64,000 nucleotides of DNA, from contig NC_089274.1 in NCBI RefSeq assembly GCF_963678975.1, forward strand, positions 1,476,001 through 1,540,000. The letters are read 5' to 3'. The notes below the pieces were generated by a model. It worked only from the letters and a program-made list of their open reading frames with translations, did no database searches and was not told the DNA's origin. The position numbers were made by a program, and so were the translations under genes. Origin of the DNA: Dysidea avara (taxonomy: Eukaryota; Porifera; Demospongiae; Dictyoceratida; Dysideidae). Positions 12,380 to 27,125 of this stretch are shown here, piece by piece (positions within the stretch are counted from its first letter, which is position 1; every line of letters starts with the position of its first letter).

Positions 12380-12620
12380 AAAAAAACATCCTAAGCCAGG
12401 CAGGGACTTGATCCACAGACAGTTTACAGTCTAGGCAAATGCATGCCTGGGGAGCCACACAACCTGGGATCTGGGTACATGCTGTAATATACATGCAGAA
12501 GCTCTGGTGGTTTTGCATAATATGACATCATATAAGTTTTTTTCTTCTTCTATTATTTTAATTTTTTTCCCTAGGCTAGATGGACTGCCCTTGCCACCAC
12601 CCCCAGCACTAGGTGTTAAA
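12380..12620 (-). mobile_element. tRNA-derived SINE-like repeat
   Basis: On the minus strand a tRNA-like head has a box A-like TGGCTCCCCAGGCA region followed about 35 nt later by a box B-like GTGGATCAAGTCCC. The T-rich block at 12539-12570 is upstream of the head on that strand, so the orientation of the tail is unclear. A degraded SINE is the simplest reading; it does not fold as an intact tRNA. Confidence 0.45.
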
Positions 12621-12659
12621 GTACTGGACAGCTGGAAATACCACAACCCTCGGAGTAGG

Positions 12660-13110
12660 CGAGATCAATTTTGATGTTGATGGACTGCAATTTTGAAGAG
12701 CGATGACCCCTCAAGCACATCACTGAATATCTTAAAAGCAAAAAGAAAAGCCTACATCGCAGCCAGAATAAGCATTTGTTGTAATCAATGCTACGTTTCT
12801 CGGCCACATAGAAGCAAGCTGTTGTAGCAGTGGGCCCCATGCCACCAGTAGCTGCAAACACCAATGGTGAAATACAAGCTCTCTCAACCTCTCTAACATG
12901 TTCATCATATGCCTGCCGTTTCTCACGTTCATGAAGCTGATAACATCTGGAACAAAAATAGGTGCATGCAAAAGGCCGGATATCGAAAAATGCATGCTGC
13001 CTATTTCAACCCCAAAAGTCCCTGGCGACAACATCATTACCCTGGCGACAACATCATTAAGACGGGCACCATCTTTTCTATTGGCAGTAGCAAATTGCAA
13101 TGGCTCACCT
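12660..13110 (-). pseudogene. Decayed transposon ORF fragment (C-terminal end of a LINE-type polyprotein)
   Basis: On the minus strand the pieces DGARLNDVVA, FGVEIGSMHFSIS, REKRQAYDEHVREVE, PLVFAATGGMGPTATT and WLRCRL appear in order but in at least two frames. I recognise this order (DGARLDV.. / EKKR.YE.RVREVE / PLVFSTTGGMG / WLRCRLSFSLLR) from the C-terminal part of many invertebrate reverse-transcriptase proteins. The copy is broken by frame changes and by a 20-bp tandem duplication at 13021-13060. Confidence 0.6.
13021..13060. repeat. 20-bp tandem duplication
   Basis: Two adjacent copies of CCCTGGCGACAACATCATTA inside the decayed transposon ORF. The duplication itself breaks the reading frame. 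Confidence 0.85.
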
Positions 13111-14889
13111 TCAACAGGCTAGAGAGCAGGCTCAACACCAACATTACTGTATACTTCACTCAACAGACTTGCAGTTAAATCCCTGACTTCATTGTCACAT
13201 TATATAAGTCCATTATGCTATAGCATCAGCTAGGTGTATCATATAAACTATAGCTTGTTTGTATGTAAAATAGTTGAGATTTATATACATATAGAACAGA
13301 GCACTCCACATCAGGTGAATAGAGCTGATTCAATATTATTATACCTGTTGGCATTGAGTTCTGTTAGTTTAACAGAATTCAACTTCTGTTAGTTTGCCAT
13401 AATGTGTATACAAGTGTTGTAAATTTAATTGCTTTACAGAATTGTAATTCTGCATGAGGATCTACCAGTGACCTGTACTGTTAGCCTAACATACATTAAA
13501 TCATAACTATACATGCAAATATTTAGTTACAATTGCAGTTAGATACATGCATGCTTATTATTTCAACATCTACAAACTCAATTTTTCTTCCTCCAGCCTT
13601 GAATGCATGTGGTAGTCTTGGAACAATGAGTATAGGGACAAAGATAATGAAAACTACAAAGAGTATTGTCAAAATTAGTTTCATAAAAAATCTTCAATTT
13701 CTGTTCTTTACAGCTAATGATTGCATAGATCAATTATTGGCAGAGAGTTCCATAGTCTATAAGTACAGAAAATAATAGGTGCTCATAGTTGTGTTGGTAT
13801 ATGTATTATATAAATAGCTATAATTGTTGGTGTGGAACCTTATTGAAAAAGAAATCTTCATGCAATAGTGTTGAGAAGTTGGCTAACATGCACACATATG
13901 CTTTTGAGGTTTTAGAACAATTAAACTAGTCTATGGGACTGGGACAATGTGAAAGCTATAGAGTATGCCTATATTTACATAATCTCTATAACCACCTGGG
14001 TCAGCTATGATATACATGCATGGCACCTACCAGACTGCACTAATGAACAGTGGGACTGCTAGGTTAAGTGGAAAGGCTTCTGAGGTTTTCAGAAACTGTA
14101 CAAGGTAGCATCTACTCTAATAGAGCAGTCAACCAATAGAGCAGTCAACCAATAGAGCAGTCAACCGTTTAATATCAGTATTAATTTCAAGTCACTACAA
14201 CTTGAATATTAGTAAAGGCCACAAATAGAGAAATGCTATTCTGAGATTGCATGTATCTTGTGTTCAGTACATGACTGTTTTGTAAGAGTATGATGTTAAA
14301 ACTATGCAATAAAATTATTGATATGGTGAGAATCATGAGAATTGTTAGTCCAGCGGCTTTTCCACTTTCTAGAACTCTTTTGTATATACTATGAGAGAAT
14401 TCAAGTGACATTATCTTCCATTCCTTATCATATACCTGTTTACCAGTCCCATGTATACCCATTGGTCTTCCTTAAGCAATACTGTGACTCACTTCATTGA
14501 TTATATACGTGTGTAGTTTTGTTGTTGCTGTTTTGTTTGATTGTTTGTTTATTATTATTATCACTTGGATCCCTACTCCATTTTTAAATTTATAATTTTT
14601 AATATACTAGTATACTATATAATACTCAAGTACATTTTTATATATCATGACATTGTTAACATCATGACATGACCTTGATTATGATGTGAATCTTCTTGAA
14701 TAAATACATCACTTTGTTCCCATTAAATATTTTCACTAGAATACAGTTACACTGTCCAAGGGGCCTGACACCAGCTGGAATTCTGTACTATAGAAATATA
14801 AGAATCTTAAGATCAATAAAACTCTAGCCCTGCATATTACTGTATATTTACTCTCTGTCTCTCTCGCTGCTAATTCTGAAATCAGTTTG
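13111..14889. other. Intergenic stretch with a short palindromic repeat cluster
   Basis: Mostly unremarkable AT-rich DNA. At 14104-14166 the palindromic word CTCTAATAGAGCAGTCAACC is followed by two more partial copies in tandem. A 91-codon minus-strand ORF (14462-14187) has a hydrophobic middle but no recognised relatives, and it is not called as a gene. Confidence 0.5.
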
Positions 14890-15840
14890 AAATTGAAAAC
14901 ATTGCCGAGGTGTTGGTTTAGAATGTCAGTAAAAATGTGATTACATTTTTGGTTGGTGTCAGGACCCTCATAATCATTTTCACTTGAGAGTGAAATTCAC
15001 TGTCAGTCACACTCATGCAATTAGTGAGATGATACACTTTACCCTGGTACCTTGGTGTTACACTCAAGTGCTTCTATTTGTGCATGGCTGGAATTTACAT
15101 TTGGTTTGAATTAGGAATAATATATATATATATATATATATATATCAGGGGCGGATCCAGAGTTTTGAAAGGGGGGGTTCACTTTGCTGAAAAGTTCAGT
15201 GAAGAGCAAACATATATATATATAAAATAAGGTCACAGCAATAATGGTTGCCCTTCAACAAATATATTTACTATAAAGGTATATAAGGATCCTTATTCAG
15301 ATCCTTATTCATAGCTTCATAGTTAATTATAAGCTACAACTGCCTCATAAGCACTGTGACTGCTTTATTAGAGTGACTGCTCTATTAGAGTATCTCGATC
15401 TTGTATGCAATTTTTTTTAAAGGGATGCAGAAAGGAAGGGGGGCAGGGGGGGGCCTGGATCCGCCACTGTATATATATATATATATATATCATGCAGTCT
15501 TCTACAGCAAACCCTTATATGTCACCTATTAGCTACTGCGCTCAATTGTTGAGTAGAATAAATTTTATAGGGCCTAAAGTTTGACAGTGAATTTCACTCT
15601 CAAGTGAAAATGATTATGAGGATCCTGACACCAACAAAAACTGAACGCTTATGTGACAGCATGTAATCAATAATAACAATACTGGTTTTTTATATCACTT
15701 GCAGTACTCCCCATAAACATCTATCAACTGCATCACATTGGTCTGCAATTGACTCCTTAAACTATGCACACTCTGACTGCAAGTGACACTGAAAAGTTAA
15801 GTGAAAAACCAGTATTGCTATTTTTGATTACATTAGCATT
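14890..15840. repeat. Nested foldback repeats around element B
   Basis: 14955-15006 and 15583-15632 are inverted copies (shared CTCATAATCATTTTCACTTG and AGAGTGAAATTCACTGTCA); element B (15146-15469) sits in their loop. Immediately right, 15659-15710 and 15778-15832 form a second inverted pair sharing ACTGGTTTTT, ACTTGCAGT and TGATTACAT words. No coding sequence was seen. Confidence 0.7.
15146..15469. mobile_element. Non-autonomous element B with CAGGGGCGGATCCAG ends
   Basis: Left end CAGGGGCGGATCCAGAG, right end TGGATCCGCCACTG. It is inserted in a (TA)n tract, so a 5-bp duplication (TATAT) cannot be told from the tract. It contains GACTGCTCTATTAGAGTATC near its right side and G-runs inside both ends. 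Confidence 0.8.
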
Positions 15841-18988
<3,148 letters not shown>

Positions 18989-21235
18989 TTATTTCTTTTT
19001 AGCCGGTTCTTTCCTGCTAACAACATTCTTGAAGCACACTTCTACAATATGGATCAAACTGTCTACGATATCAGCTACTGTTGCTGACTCATCACCAAGA
19101 ACAGACCAGACTGACTCACTCACTCCAGGAGGACGATGGAATATGCCACTGGGGACATTGAACTTTCCCCCAGCTGCTCCGCCTGTGCACTTAACTGGGA
19201 TAACAATTGCTCCATTCCATGCCAATTGCTGCACTTCATAGGCAGCTCCCGGACCACCTTCGATGAGAATGCAAATGTTCATGACACGTGTGGTAGCAGT
19301 ATTGCATTGCCGCACTGAATTACCTAAGAAAATCGTTTCACCATATGGAACTGGCTCCATTGTACCATCAGCTCTTTGTCTGGTCTGTCGAGACTTATCA
19401 GCTGGGTCCTTCACAGCTACAGCATGAAAGAGGTTGAGAGGTAAGCCCAGCTTCTTGCGCTTGTCATGAAAACTTTTAGCCACCACATCTCCAACACCAA
19501 AATACCCTCCGGTCACAACAAAATTCGATTCTCGTTTTGCAAGTTCTTTTCCAAGGAGTTTACAAATTGCTTCACCGTTTGGACTGTAGAATTGACTACC
19601 TCCTGAAATGTACACACAGTTCCCTTCAGGCAATTGAGAATACAACTCCTGCTGTAACCGTTTCAGCTCCCTCTCTTCTCGTTTTCCAGTGCTGATGCTG
19701 TCAGGTTTGAGAGCTTGCTTAACTCGTTTGAGTAGTATTTCATCAAAGGTTTCACCTCGACCATCAATGAATTCCTCTGTTCCTACTAACATGGACACCC
19801 AGTATGGCATCTCAACTACCTCGTACATAACAGGTATCATCTTCTTCCGGTGTTGGGAGAAATAAACCAACTGCTCACAAGTTACATCACTACAGAAATC
19901 CTTTGATATGATACACACGACCACACTACAATCCCTAACTTTCTTTTGAAAGACAGCACTGTTAGTACTAACAGTTCCCTTAGTTTCAAGCTCTAGACTA
20001 GACCAAACAGAATATTTGTTCTTCTCCAGGTATTCTTTGACATAACTATGGAATGATGCTTGTGTTGAATGACAAATAGTGACCACAAGAGGCATGTCTA
20101 ATTGGCGTACACTTGGTTTCTTTTGTTGTACCTTAGCAGGTTTAGGAGCCATGGCTTCCTGGTTCTGTTCCATCACCTCAGCTATTCCTGCTGCTATTTT
20201 AGAAGCTGACTTCTCCACAGATCCTTTTACCTCCCACTGTATATACTGGACACTGGCAAACTGTATGGCTAGACAGTTTGGGGGCCAGTGAGGATTGAGG
20301 TTGAGTGGAACAATAAACTTCCCCAGACTATCAGCATGTTTTACCTCAAGGTTTGTCACACTGGTCTCACCATATCGACTGGTAACTATGGGAACAAACA
20401 CAGCAGCTTTCTGAAGGTATTTGTTGGTGTAATCCTGTTCAGGTGACTCGCTACTAGAAGATACCTCGCTAGTGTCTTGCGATTGACCATCAGTGTAGAC
20501 TTTAAAGCCAAGCTTCTTTAGTGCAAGCTGCAAAGCGGATGCATGAGTACCAGCCTCATCACTAACATAGCTCAAGTAAATCTTTTTCTGAGCCACTGCC
20601 TCTGTAACAGATGGCCTCTTGGCTACCACAGATGATAAAGCTTCTGGTGCACCACTAACTGTTTCTACTGCAGATTTAAGAGTGACGTAAATCCGACCAT
20701 TATCAACAACGTCAAGTAAGGTCAAGCTATCTTCTTGTGATGGACTAACTGGACATTTCAAATTGCCACACATGAACAAGTACTCTGAATCACCTAGTGT
20801 GAGTAGGTCACTGCATGCTACTTGGGTTTGGATGGCCTCACGGACTCTACTGAGTGAAGAACTCAAGAAGGAAGTGATCACTCCCATATTAGTACCATCT
20901 GGATGTAAAATGACACCGTACAATGGGGGATGTGACCGCGTTATGTGTTCTGCTACATACAACACTCCATCCTCTGCCACATCAGCTGGCTTTAACGAGC
21001 TCAACAATTCTTCCTGGGTGATGGGGTGTCCTTCTTTAGTGACAAAATGGAAGGGGAAATCGTCAGGAAGCATGGGCTTGATGACTCCCACGAAATCTTT
21101 CAGTGTTGTCTGCTCGCTTGTCTGATCATCCTTGCCTTCAGCTGGCCAATGGTAAGCCGCAGTTCCTATAGGCGTTGAGCGCAAATCCACCGACTGGAGC
21201 GAAACCTTGATGAACTTTTTTGCCATTTCAACCAT
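18989..21235 (-). CDS. TIR-TIR-SLOG protein, copy 2 (748 aa, intron-less)
   Basis: Same length and layout as copy 1: N-terminal beta-grasp-like region, TIR1 about 217-335, TIR2 about 382-512, SLOG about 536-735. Start MVEMAKKFIKVS, end RKEPAKKK. It is very close to copy 1 over the whole length, with differences scattered mainly in TIR2 and SLOG (for example VTGGYFGVGD in place of VTGGHYGIGD). E297 in TIR1 is kept, and the TIR2 equivalent is Q455. One change in the TIR1 VYTDD segment (VYTDG, residue 250) falls near the loop after strand B and could alter that loop. CSDVTCEQ in TIR2 matches copy 3 rather than copy 1 (CSSRTCEQ). The frame is intact, with no stops, and substitutions are often synonymous, which suggests selection for protein function. 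Upstream is a GC-rich segment with GCGCACGCGC. Confidence 0.88.
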   Translation of the reverse strand: MVEMAKKFIKVSLQSVDLRSTPIGTAAYHWPAEGKDDQTSEQTTLKDFVGVIKPMLPDDFPFHFVTKEGHPITQEELLSSLKPADVAEDGVLYVAEHITRSHPPLYGVILHPDGTNMGVITSFLSSSLSRVREAIQTQVACSDLLTLGDSEYLFMCGNLKCPVSPSQEDSLTLLDVVDNGRIYVTLKSAVETVSGAPEALSSVVAKRPSVTEAVAQKKIYLSYVSDEAGTHASALQLALKKLGFKVYTDGQSQDTSEVSSSSESPEQDYTNKYLQKAAVFVPIVTSRYGETSVTNLEVKHADSLGKFIVPLNLNPHWPPNCLAIQFASVQYIQWEVKGSVEKSASKIAAGIAEVMEQNQEAMAPKPAKVQQKKPSVRQLDMPLVVTICHSTQASFHSYVKEYLEKNKYSVWSSLELETKGTVSTNSAVFQKKVRDCSVVVCIISKDFCSDVTCEQLVYFSQHRKKMIPVMYEVVEMPYWVSMLVGTEEFIDGRGETFDEILLKRVKQALKPDSISTGKREERELKRLQQELYSQLPEGNCVYISGGSQFYSPNGEAICKLLGKELAKRESNFVVTGGYFGVGDVVAKSFHDKRKKLGLPLNLFHAVAVKDPADKSRQTRQRADGTMEPVPYGETIFLGNSVRQCNTATTRVMNICILIEGGPGAAYEVQQLAWNGAIVIPVKCTGGAAGGKFNVPSGIFHRPPGVSESVWSVLGDESATVADIVDSLIHIVEVCFKNVVSRKEPAKKK

Positions 21236-21453
21236 AGCTACGCACCCTTCTGCTAGCTATCAGGATCAGCGGATTCCCTGCATGTATGCAGCCTAAGCGC
21301 ACGCGCTCAGTCTCCCTGGGCGCCCCGCGCAGGTATTTTGTTACGTAACTATTGGTAATTATGACTATTATACTGTGCAGACCTAGCATTGGTACCTGCA
21401 CGTCCTAGTTATAAAGCATTTAGATAAGCGCGATTAAATATCACTGCATCATA
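21236..21453. promoter_or_regulatory. Upstream region of TIR-SLOG copy 2
   Basis: A short GC-rich island (about 21290-21335) with GCGCACGCGC and GCGCCCCGCGC stands out from AT-rich surroundings and probably marks the promoter. A MITE begins at 21454. No TATA box was recognised. Confidence 0.5.
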
Positions 21454-21599
21454 CAGGGGCGGATCTAGGATTTCAGAAGGGGGGGGGGTGCTAACATAAT
21501 GGTTGGTTGACTAAGAAAAGCGAAACTATAGTTACAAGTAACTATAGGTATAGTGTGCGAAACACACTCGGCAGCATGCAGATCAGCACATGTTGCTGC

Positions 21600-21766
21600 A
21601 GACCTTCAGTGCTGGTCACTGTAAAGCATTAATACAATAATACAATACTATCTAGGAGGGTGTGGGGGCATGCCCCCACAGAAAAAAATTTGCAAATTAA
21701 GCCTATTCAGTATTAAAATTTGTATTGTATTGTTGTTGTATTAATGCTTTACAGTGACCAGCACTG
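21600..21766. repeat. Foldback repeat nested in element C
   Basis: Inverted arms share TTCAGTGCTGGTCACTGTAA and AGCATTAATACAA (left about 21606-21650, right about 21722-21766). The same arm occurs alone at about 63632-63674, so this is a dispersed family. Confidence 0.75.
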
Positions 21767-22052
21767 AATTGGCAATATTTTGGCTGAAAAATGATGCCAC
21801 TTTGTTTAAGTGATTCACAATGCTTTCACAACACTAGTAATTAAAGCATTGTGAGTCACCTAAGTGTAATAATAATGAAATGACACCACTATTCCAGAAC
21901 AGTTGTAATAGCTACTAGCTGCATGTCATTTAAGGCCACAGCCAGTAACTAAAATATATATTCTTTACATATATAGTAAAGAACAGGAAGCTAGGAGAAG
22001 GATGCAGCTACACATATGATCAATACTTGCCATTAATTTTGTGTTTGAAATA

Positions 22053-22200
22053 CCTTAATTTAGCGGAACACTAAATTTAGCAATTTTAGAGTTTGGTTTT
22101 TTGCTAATTGATTACATCAATTCACGAATTACTAAAAAATTATATGGTAAATTCATCAATATACAAGATCGCTAAATTTAGTGTATTGCTTGGCTTAAGG
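22053..22200. mobile_element. Short TA-flanked MITE nested in element C, 148 bp
   Basis: Left CCTTAATTTAGCGGAACAC then TAAATTTAGC; right GCTAAATTTAGTGTATTGC then TTGGCTTAAGG, imperfect inverted repeats of about 30 bp. TA flanks both sides (22051-22052, 22201-22202), as in Tc1/mariner-type MITEs. Confidence 0.75.
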
Positions 22201-23476
22201 TATATAGCTAGTGTGCTTTACAGTCTGATGGTTCAAACTATAACATCCAAACAGTAACAATGAAGAGAGGGCTTGAGAGGGCAAGTTACACTCACCATGC
22301 AGTGTGTAGAGTGTGCATATGTAAAATTTTCCAACTATAGGGGGGGGGGGGTGATGCTCCCTCTGGAAATTTTTGGAATATAGCTATCATAAGATTGAAT
22401 CTGGAAGCTATCTTTAACCAAATACTCTATTGTACTGAAAGATTGTGGGGGTACAAGATGGATGAGTCCAGTTGTAAGCAAGTTTAGAAAAACAGAACTA
22501 CACTTTTAAATGCTATTGGATTATAAGGCAATACATAATAGTGGATTGTCAAAGACATACACAGGATTGGATCTTATAAGGTCATTGTAGAGATTTAAAA
22601 TGCACACAAAAATAACTTAACTTTGTAGTATATATAGCTAGCCACAGACTGTTCTGTTACTATTTCAATCTGACTTTTTACAACTATATGGCCCCATCAC
22701 CATATTAATTTTTTACAACCAGAGTCCAAAATCACTTACATATATACAACTAGCTTTTGGCCACAACTAACCCCTTATAATGTGACAGCGTAAATGCTGT
22801 GGTATCATTTGAGCTTATAAAGTTGAGTTTCAAGGGGCTTGGGAGTGCAAACCCTGTATGACATTAAATTTTATTCGCTTCAATTGATGCTAGATTCAGA
22901 TAAATGCAGCGTGGAACTTTGATGCTGATAAAACAAAAATAAACAGTTCTCATGCAGATACTACAGCCTAGCTTGTTAACTGTATACATGCTAAGAAATT
23001 AACTGTTTTACTTAAGCATGTCAACCCAGGCATCAATGTAGCAACAACTGAAAATACCCACTATAATATTAACCATTTGACAGAAGTTGTTCTCAGAAAG
23101 TGATTAGTATATGGCAGAATGTTTGGAGCAATGGTAAGATAACAGTGCACAGGTCAAGATAACACCCTGGCAATTTCTCGAAAAAAACATTATGATGGAT
23201 GTTCTATTAGAGTAGTTGACTGTTCTATTAGAGTATTTCGATTTTTAGCAGTTTTTAGGTTAAGTCTCACACCAAAAGTATAATTTGAACCCCTCTTAGT
23301 AATTCTAAGTAAAAATTAGCCATTCTCCCTTCTCTTTCCATCTTTTCATTGCCCATGCATATGTATAAGATGCAATTGCATCTATACTGCAACTTCTAGA
23401 AGCTTCCTAGCTTGCACACGGTAAATTTTGGAGGGGGGGGCGCTTGATCACCCCCCCTAAATCCGCCCTTATCATA

Positions 23477-24395
23477 CCTGTCATACAGCATGCAGCCCTA
23501 CAGTGCAGGACTTGCTGTATATTGTGCATGCATAATATTAAGCTTAAAGTTACCCTTTGTATACCATCTTTACATTTAAATATCTATACATACATTGAAT
23601 GTAAATTGAATGTAGTGGGAACCAGTTCAGTACCATTTATGTACGTAGCTATGTTACATGCATGCATGATGATGTCATGCCCATTAAACATGATGCTGCA
23701 TCCTGCAAGTATACTGAAATGAAGTAAGCACAGGTAACAGCAGAGCTATATATATGTGTAGCTAGCTAAGCAAAACAACAGTAGCTAGTAGTATTATAAC
23801 ACATGATGTAATTCATAATAGTCCATGCATATAATAATACCATTTCAGATTGTATGCGACATTTAGCTGAAAGCAGAAAGAAATATAACGTATAGCATCA
23901 TCAGTAATTCAGTATACTTTCCCTACAGCAATAGTACCTGCCTTACAGTGCAGGAGTTTCCGGCTCTGTTAAGTATGTTACACCCTTTCAAGTAAAATTG
24001 CATGTGACTCCCATGCACCTGTGTAATTTACTGCGAGCACGCCTACACTCCAGCAGTATATACTATATACATCCTCCACCTATCAGTGCATGTATTAAGC
24101 CTGGCTATACGTGCAAGATTTCGTCGTGACAAATTACTGACAGTGGTAAGGATACTCATTCTAAAGTTATAATGTTGAAACAGTATAATTATATACCTAT
24201 AGATATGTAGTCTCATGCATATGTACCTATTTCCAGCTATAGCTCACCAAAATTATCCTTATTTTCATACTAAAACAATATAAGTTGACGTAAAAGTATT
24301 TACATACACTGAGAGTGGCACACATTCAGAAAAGAATGTTGCACAAATAAGGTTAATAATCAGAACCGGAGAAATAGATTGCATTAGAAAGCAAA
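23477..24395. other. Intergenic stretch, nothing recognised
   Basis: AT-rich DNA with frequent GCATGC and AGCTAG words. No recognisable ORF. Confidence 0.5.
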
Positions 24396-24800
24396 AAAAG
24401 AAAGAAAAAGAGAAACAGTCACCAGCTGGAATCAAACTCAGACCTTGCATTTATAAGGTATGTGCCTTGACCATTTAGCTAAACCTCTAACATTAATGGG
24501 AATGTCATCTTATAAAGGCATGCATATGTTGACTGGTATAGGTGTTTACTTGTGGTTTACATGCAGTTTACAGAAAGAGTTCAATCAAATTTTTGTCCAC
24601 TACACTCTTTTACTATTATTATTATTTTATTTGAATTTAATATGCAAACCTCAATTAGAGTATAATACTAATCACACTGTAAATGATGTAGTTAGAAGCT
24701 TCATTTAAAAGTGGGCAAGGTAATTATTAGATGATGAGTACTTCGTTTGGCACAAAAACGCTTCGATACATGATAGCACACAGACAACATACACATACAA
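24396..24800 (-). mobile_element. tRNA-headed SINE-like repeat, copy 1
   Basis: On the minus strand a tRNA-like head has box A-like TTTAGCTAAATGGTCAAGG and box B-like GAGTTTGATTCCAGC (24500 to 24420). The sequence on its other side (24513-24790) matches 53616-53850: shared words include ATAGGTGTTTACTTG, ATGCAGTTTACAGAAAGA and GTTAGAAGCTTCATTTAAAA. The two loci are copies of one family with a tRNA-related end. Confidence 0.65.
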
Positions 24801-27125
24801 ATTACTGAAGTAATTGCTAGTCCAGCCAATTTTTGCTTGAACCAATCAATGTCCTCAGAGTCAATCACGTGTTGGAATAGAGTATTTTTGTCGAAAGGGA
24901 AAAGTACATTCCATGTTATTGGTCACAGTTAATCTCATATAAAAACTTCTGGTGCTGTGTGTGCAGTGGATATGCATGGGTATTAGAAATGGGTTTGCTG
25001 GAATATCAACAAGGTGGTTAATCATTTTAAACATCATTATAGTGTTCTGTTCAACTCTGCTAGAGGTGATTGAGAGAACACAACTGCAACAAGCAGCTTG
25101 ATTTGTGGCCAACAACTACTCTCATTATGATAGTGTCACCCAAATGCTGAGCATGATGCCCCCAGACAACAGCTACATAATCCGGCTATGTTTGGCTTAC
25201 CATTGCTATCTTTATAGAAGATACACTGAAGAAACCTTAGCCTTGAAAATTACTTGTTTTATGTGTCCTGGAGTTTGCGGGCTTACTGTTACACCTATGT
25301 ATTTGGCATGGTTGACTTCTTTAATTTAGGAGGTATGATTACCATAGTAACTTTGTAGCCTAAATATTTCCAGGGGAAATTTTCACAGATTTTGAGATTT
25401 TCTATTAATTGTTTAGATTTCAACCATATAATAACATTGTTTGCATGTAAATTCACAAAAATTTTATTTTTACATTGTTCAACCTGGCTCGAGAATATTC
25501 CCCCTCAAAATATTGACATTGCATAATTTTAATTTGGCGGATGCACAAAATTTCACCTCAGTTATAGTCTATAGCAATGCCCTCCCCCTCAGTGAATAAT
25601 GGTATGCATCTAGTTGCAGTTGCTTTATATAGATTTAGTGGATAGCCTCCTTGGGCACCAATAATACTTCCATATTATGATGATCAAGAAGCAATAGTGG
25701 CAGAAGGGGGATAGAAGGCCGATGCCCCCTCAGTCTGCCAAGGGGGGCTCAGAACGATATATGATATCTTGCAAAATCTTTCTTAGATTGGGGCTGAAAA
25801 TCATGAAAAAGATCAATATACTTCTAATAGAATGTTCAAATACCCTAACAATACTTCATGAAAACATGTTAATTCCTAAAAGCGAAAAATAGTTTGAGCA
25901 TAGTGGGAATCCATGCACTGACTGTTTAAGGGTTGTTTTACTGCTTATAAATGCTTAACTCTGTAGTTAAATACTTATGTAACAAGTTGGTGTTTTAGTT
26001 AAAATATTCCTATAAAGTAATGTGAACTTTGAGATATCGTGAAAACTAAAATGGCTACAGCTTCTGTGGGGTACAGCTCCCCAGACCACCTGCTGTCAGA
26101 GGTTCTATACTCTGGTCAGCCACCACTGCTGGTAGCTAATAACATTATATAGGTGACACTCCCAATGGTTTTGTACTATAGAGCCACAGATTATACATTC
26201 TCTATATTAGGTTAGGGGCAGGGAATACATAATCTATGCCATGTTTTCATGTTGCATCGACGTGTTTGCATGTCTGAATTTCTTCTAAAAGAAATAGTGA
26301 AATAGTTGTGGGCATTTAAAGGTACTACTATGTTTTCAAAATCGTATACTTTTCATTCATAAAACTATGAAACTTTCAATATCAGTTCATGTCCATAACT
26401 CTTGTTATACGTGGGCCAGCTGCCATTATTGATGTGATGTTCAGTGACCTTTATGGCAATTTTGTACAGAAAACTGATCATTTCTGTCTTTAACTCCCCA
26501 AGGCATTAATTTACCTGCAAAAACATTGAAGGCTGAGGTCTTGTTGAAAGAAACAAAGCAGTTTTTATTTGAAGTCCATAGCTAAGTGATTTCATTCTGC
26601 ATGAAGTCACAATCATTTTTTGTACAAACCCCTCATTAGACCGCAGCATTGTAGCACTGTATAGTAGGGATCATGAAGGTTTGGGTTTTTTGCTAATATC
26701 ACCTTAAAACCAGCCTCATTTTCCCTTGGCAGTAGAATTAAACCTGAAAATTCCTTCAGAGTGACCCCAAACCCAAACTATTTAACTGAATTTTCTGCTG
26801 ACTAACTAAATGATGCCTCCAGCCAAATCAACTATGCATGGTGAAAACTACAGGGTTGATTTCTTCACTGTGGCCTGAGATGTGCCTTTTTGCAAACTGC
26901 AGCAGTTATACAGTGGACTTACCTTTATCCTCCTTTCTCTTCGTATAGATGTGTTTATTTATTTATTATTTAGCAATCACCCAACAGGGTTTTAATGCTA
27001 ATGTACTCGTTACATACACGTACGTACCTAGTTTAAGTTTCAATAACGAATAGTGCTAAGTTACAATAAGTGCTAAGTTATGATATAGCTAAGTGCTAGG
27101 CTGCTAAATTACAGTAAGTGCTAAG
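24801..27125. other. Intergenic stretch, nothing recognised
   Basis: About 2.3 kb. Short ORFs at 25115-24861 and 25105-25329 lack recognisable relatives. No clear repeat boundaries were found. Confidence 0.45.

Larger units (their letters stand above)
21454..23471. mobile_element. Non-autonomous element C with CAGGGGCGGATCTAG ends, 2.0 kb, 5-bp target duplication
   Basis: Left end CAGGGGCGGATCTAGG, right end AAATCCGCCCTTA (two end changes), flanked by TCATA at 21449-21453 and 23472-23476. G- and C-runs lie inside each end. It carries nested insertions (21600-21766 and 22053-22200) and the pair of words CTATTAGAGTAGTTGACTG and CTATTAGAGTATTTCG near 23205-23240. No transposase ORF. Confidence 0.78.

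Noticed and set aside
14187..14462. 91-codon minus-strand ORF with a hydrophobic segment
   Set aside because: A hydrophobic run is expected by chance in AT-rich DNA; no relatives or exon borders were recognised.
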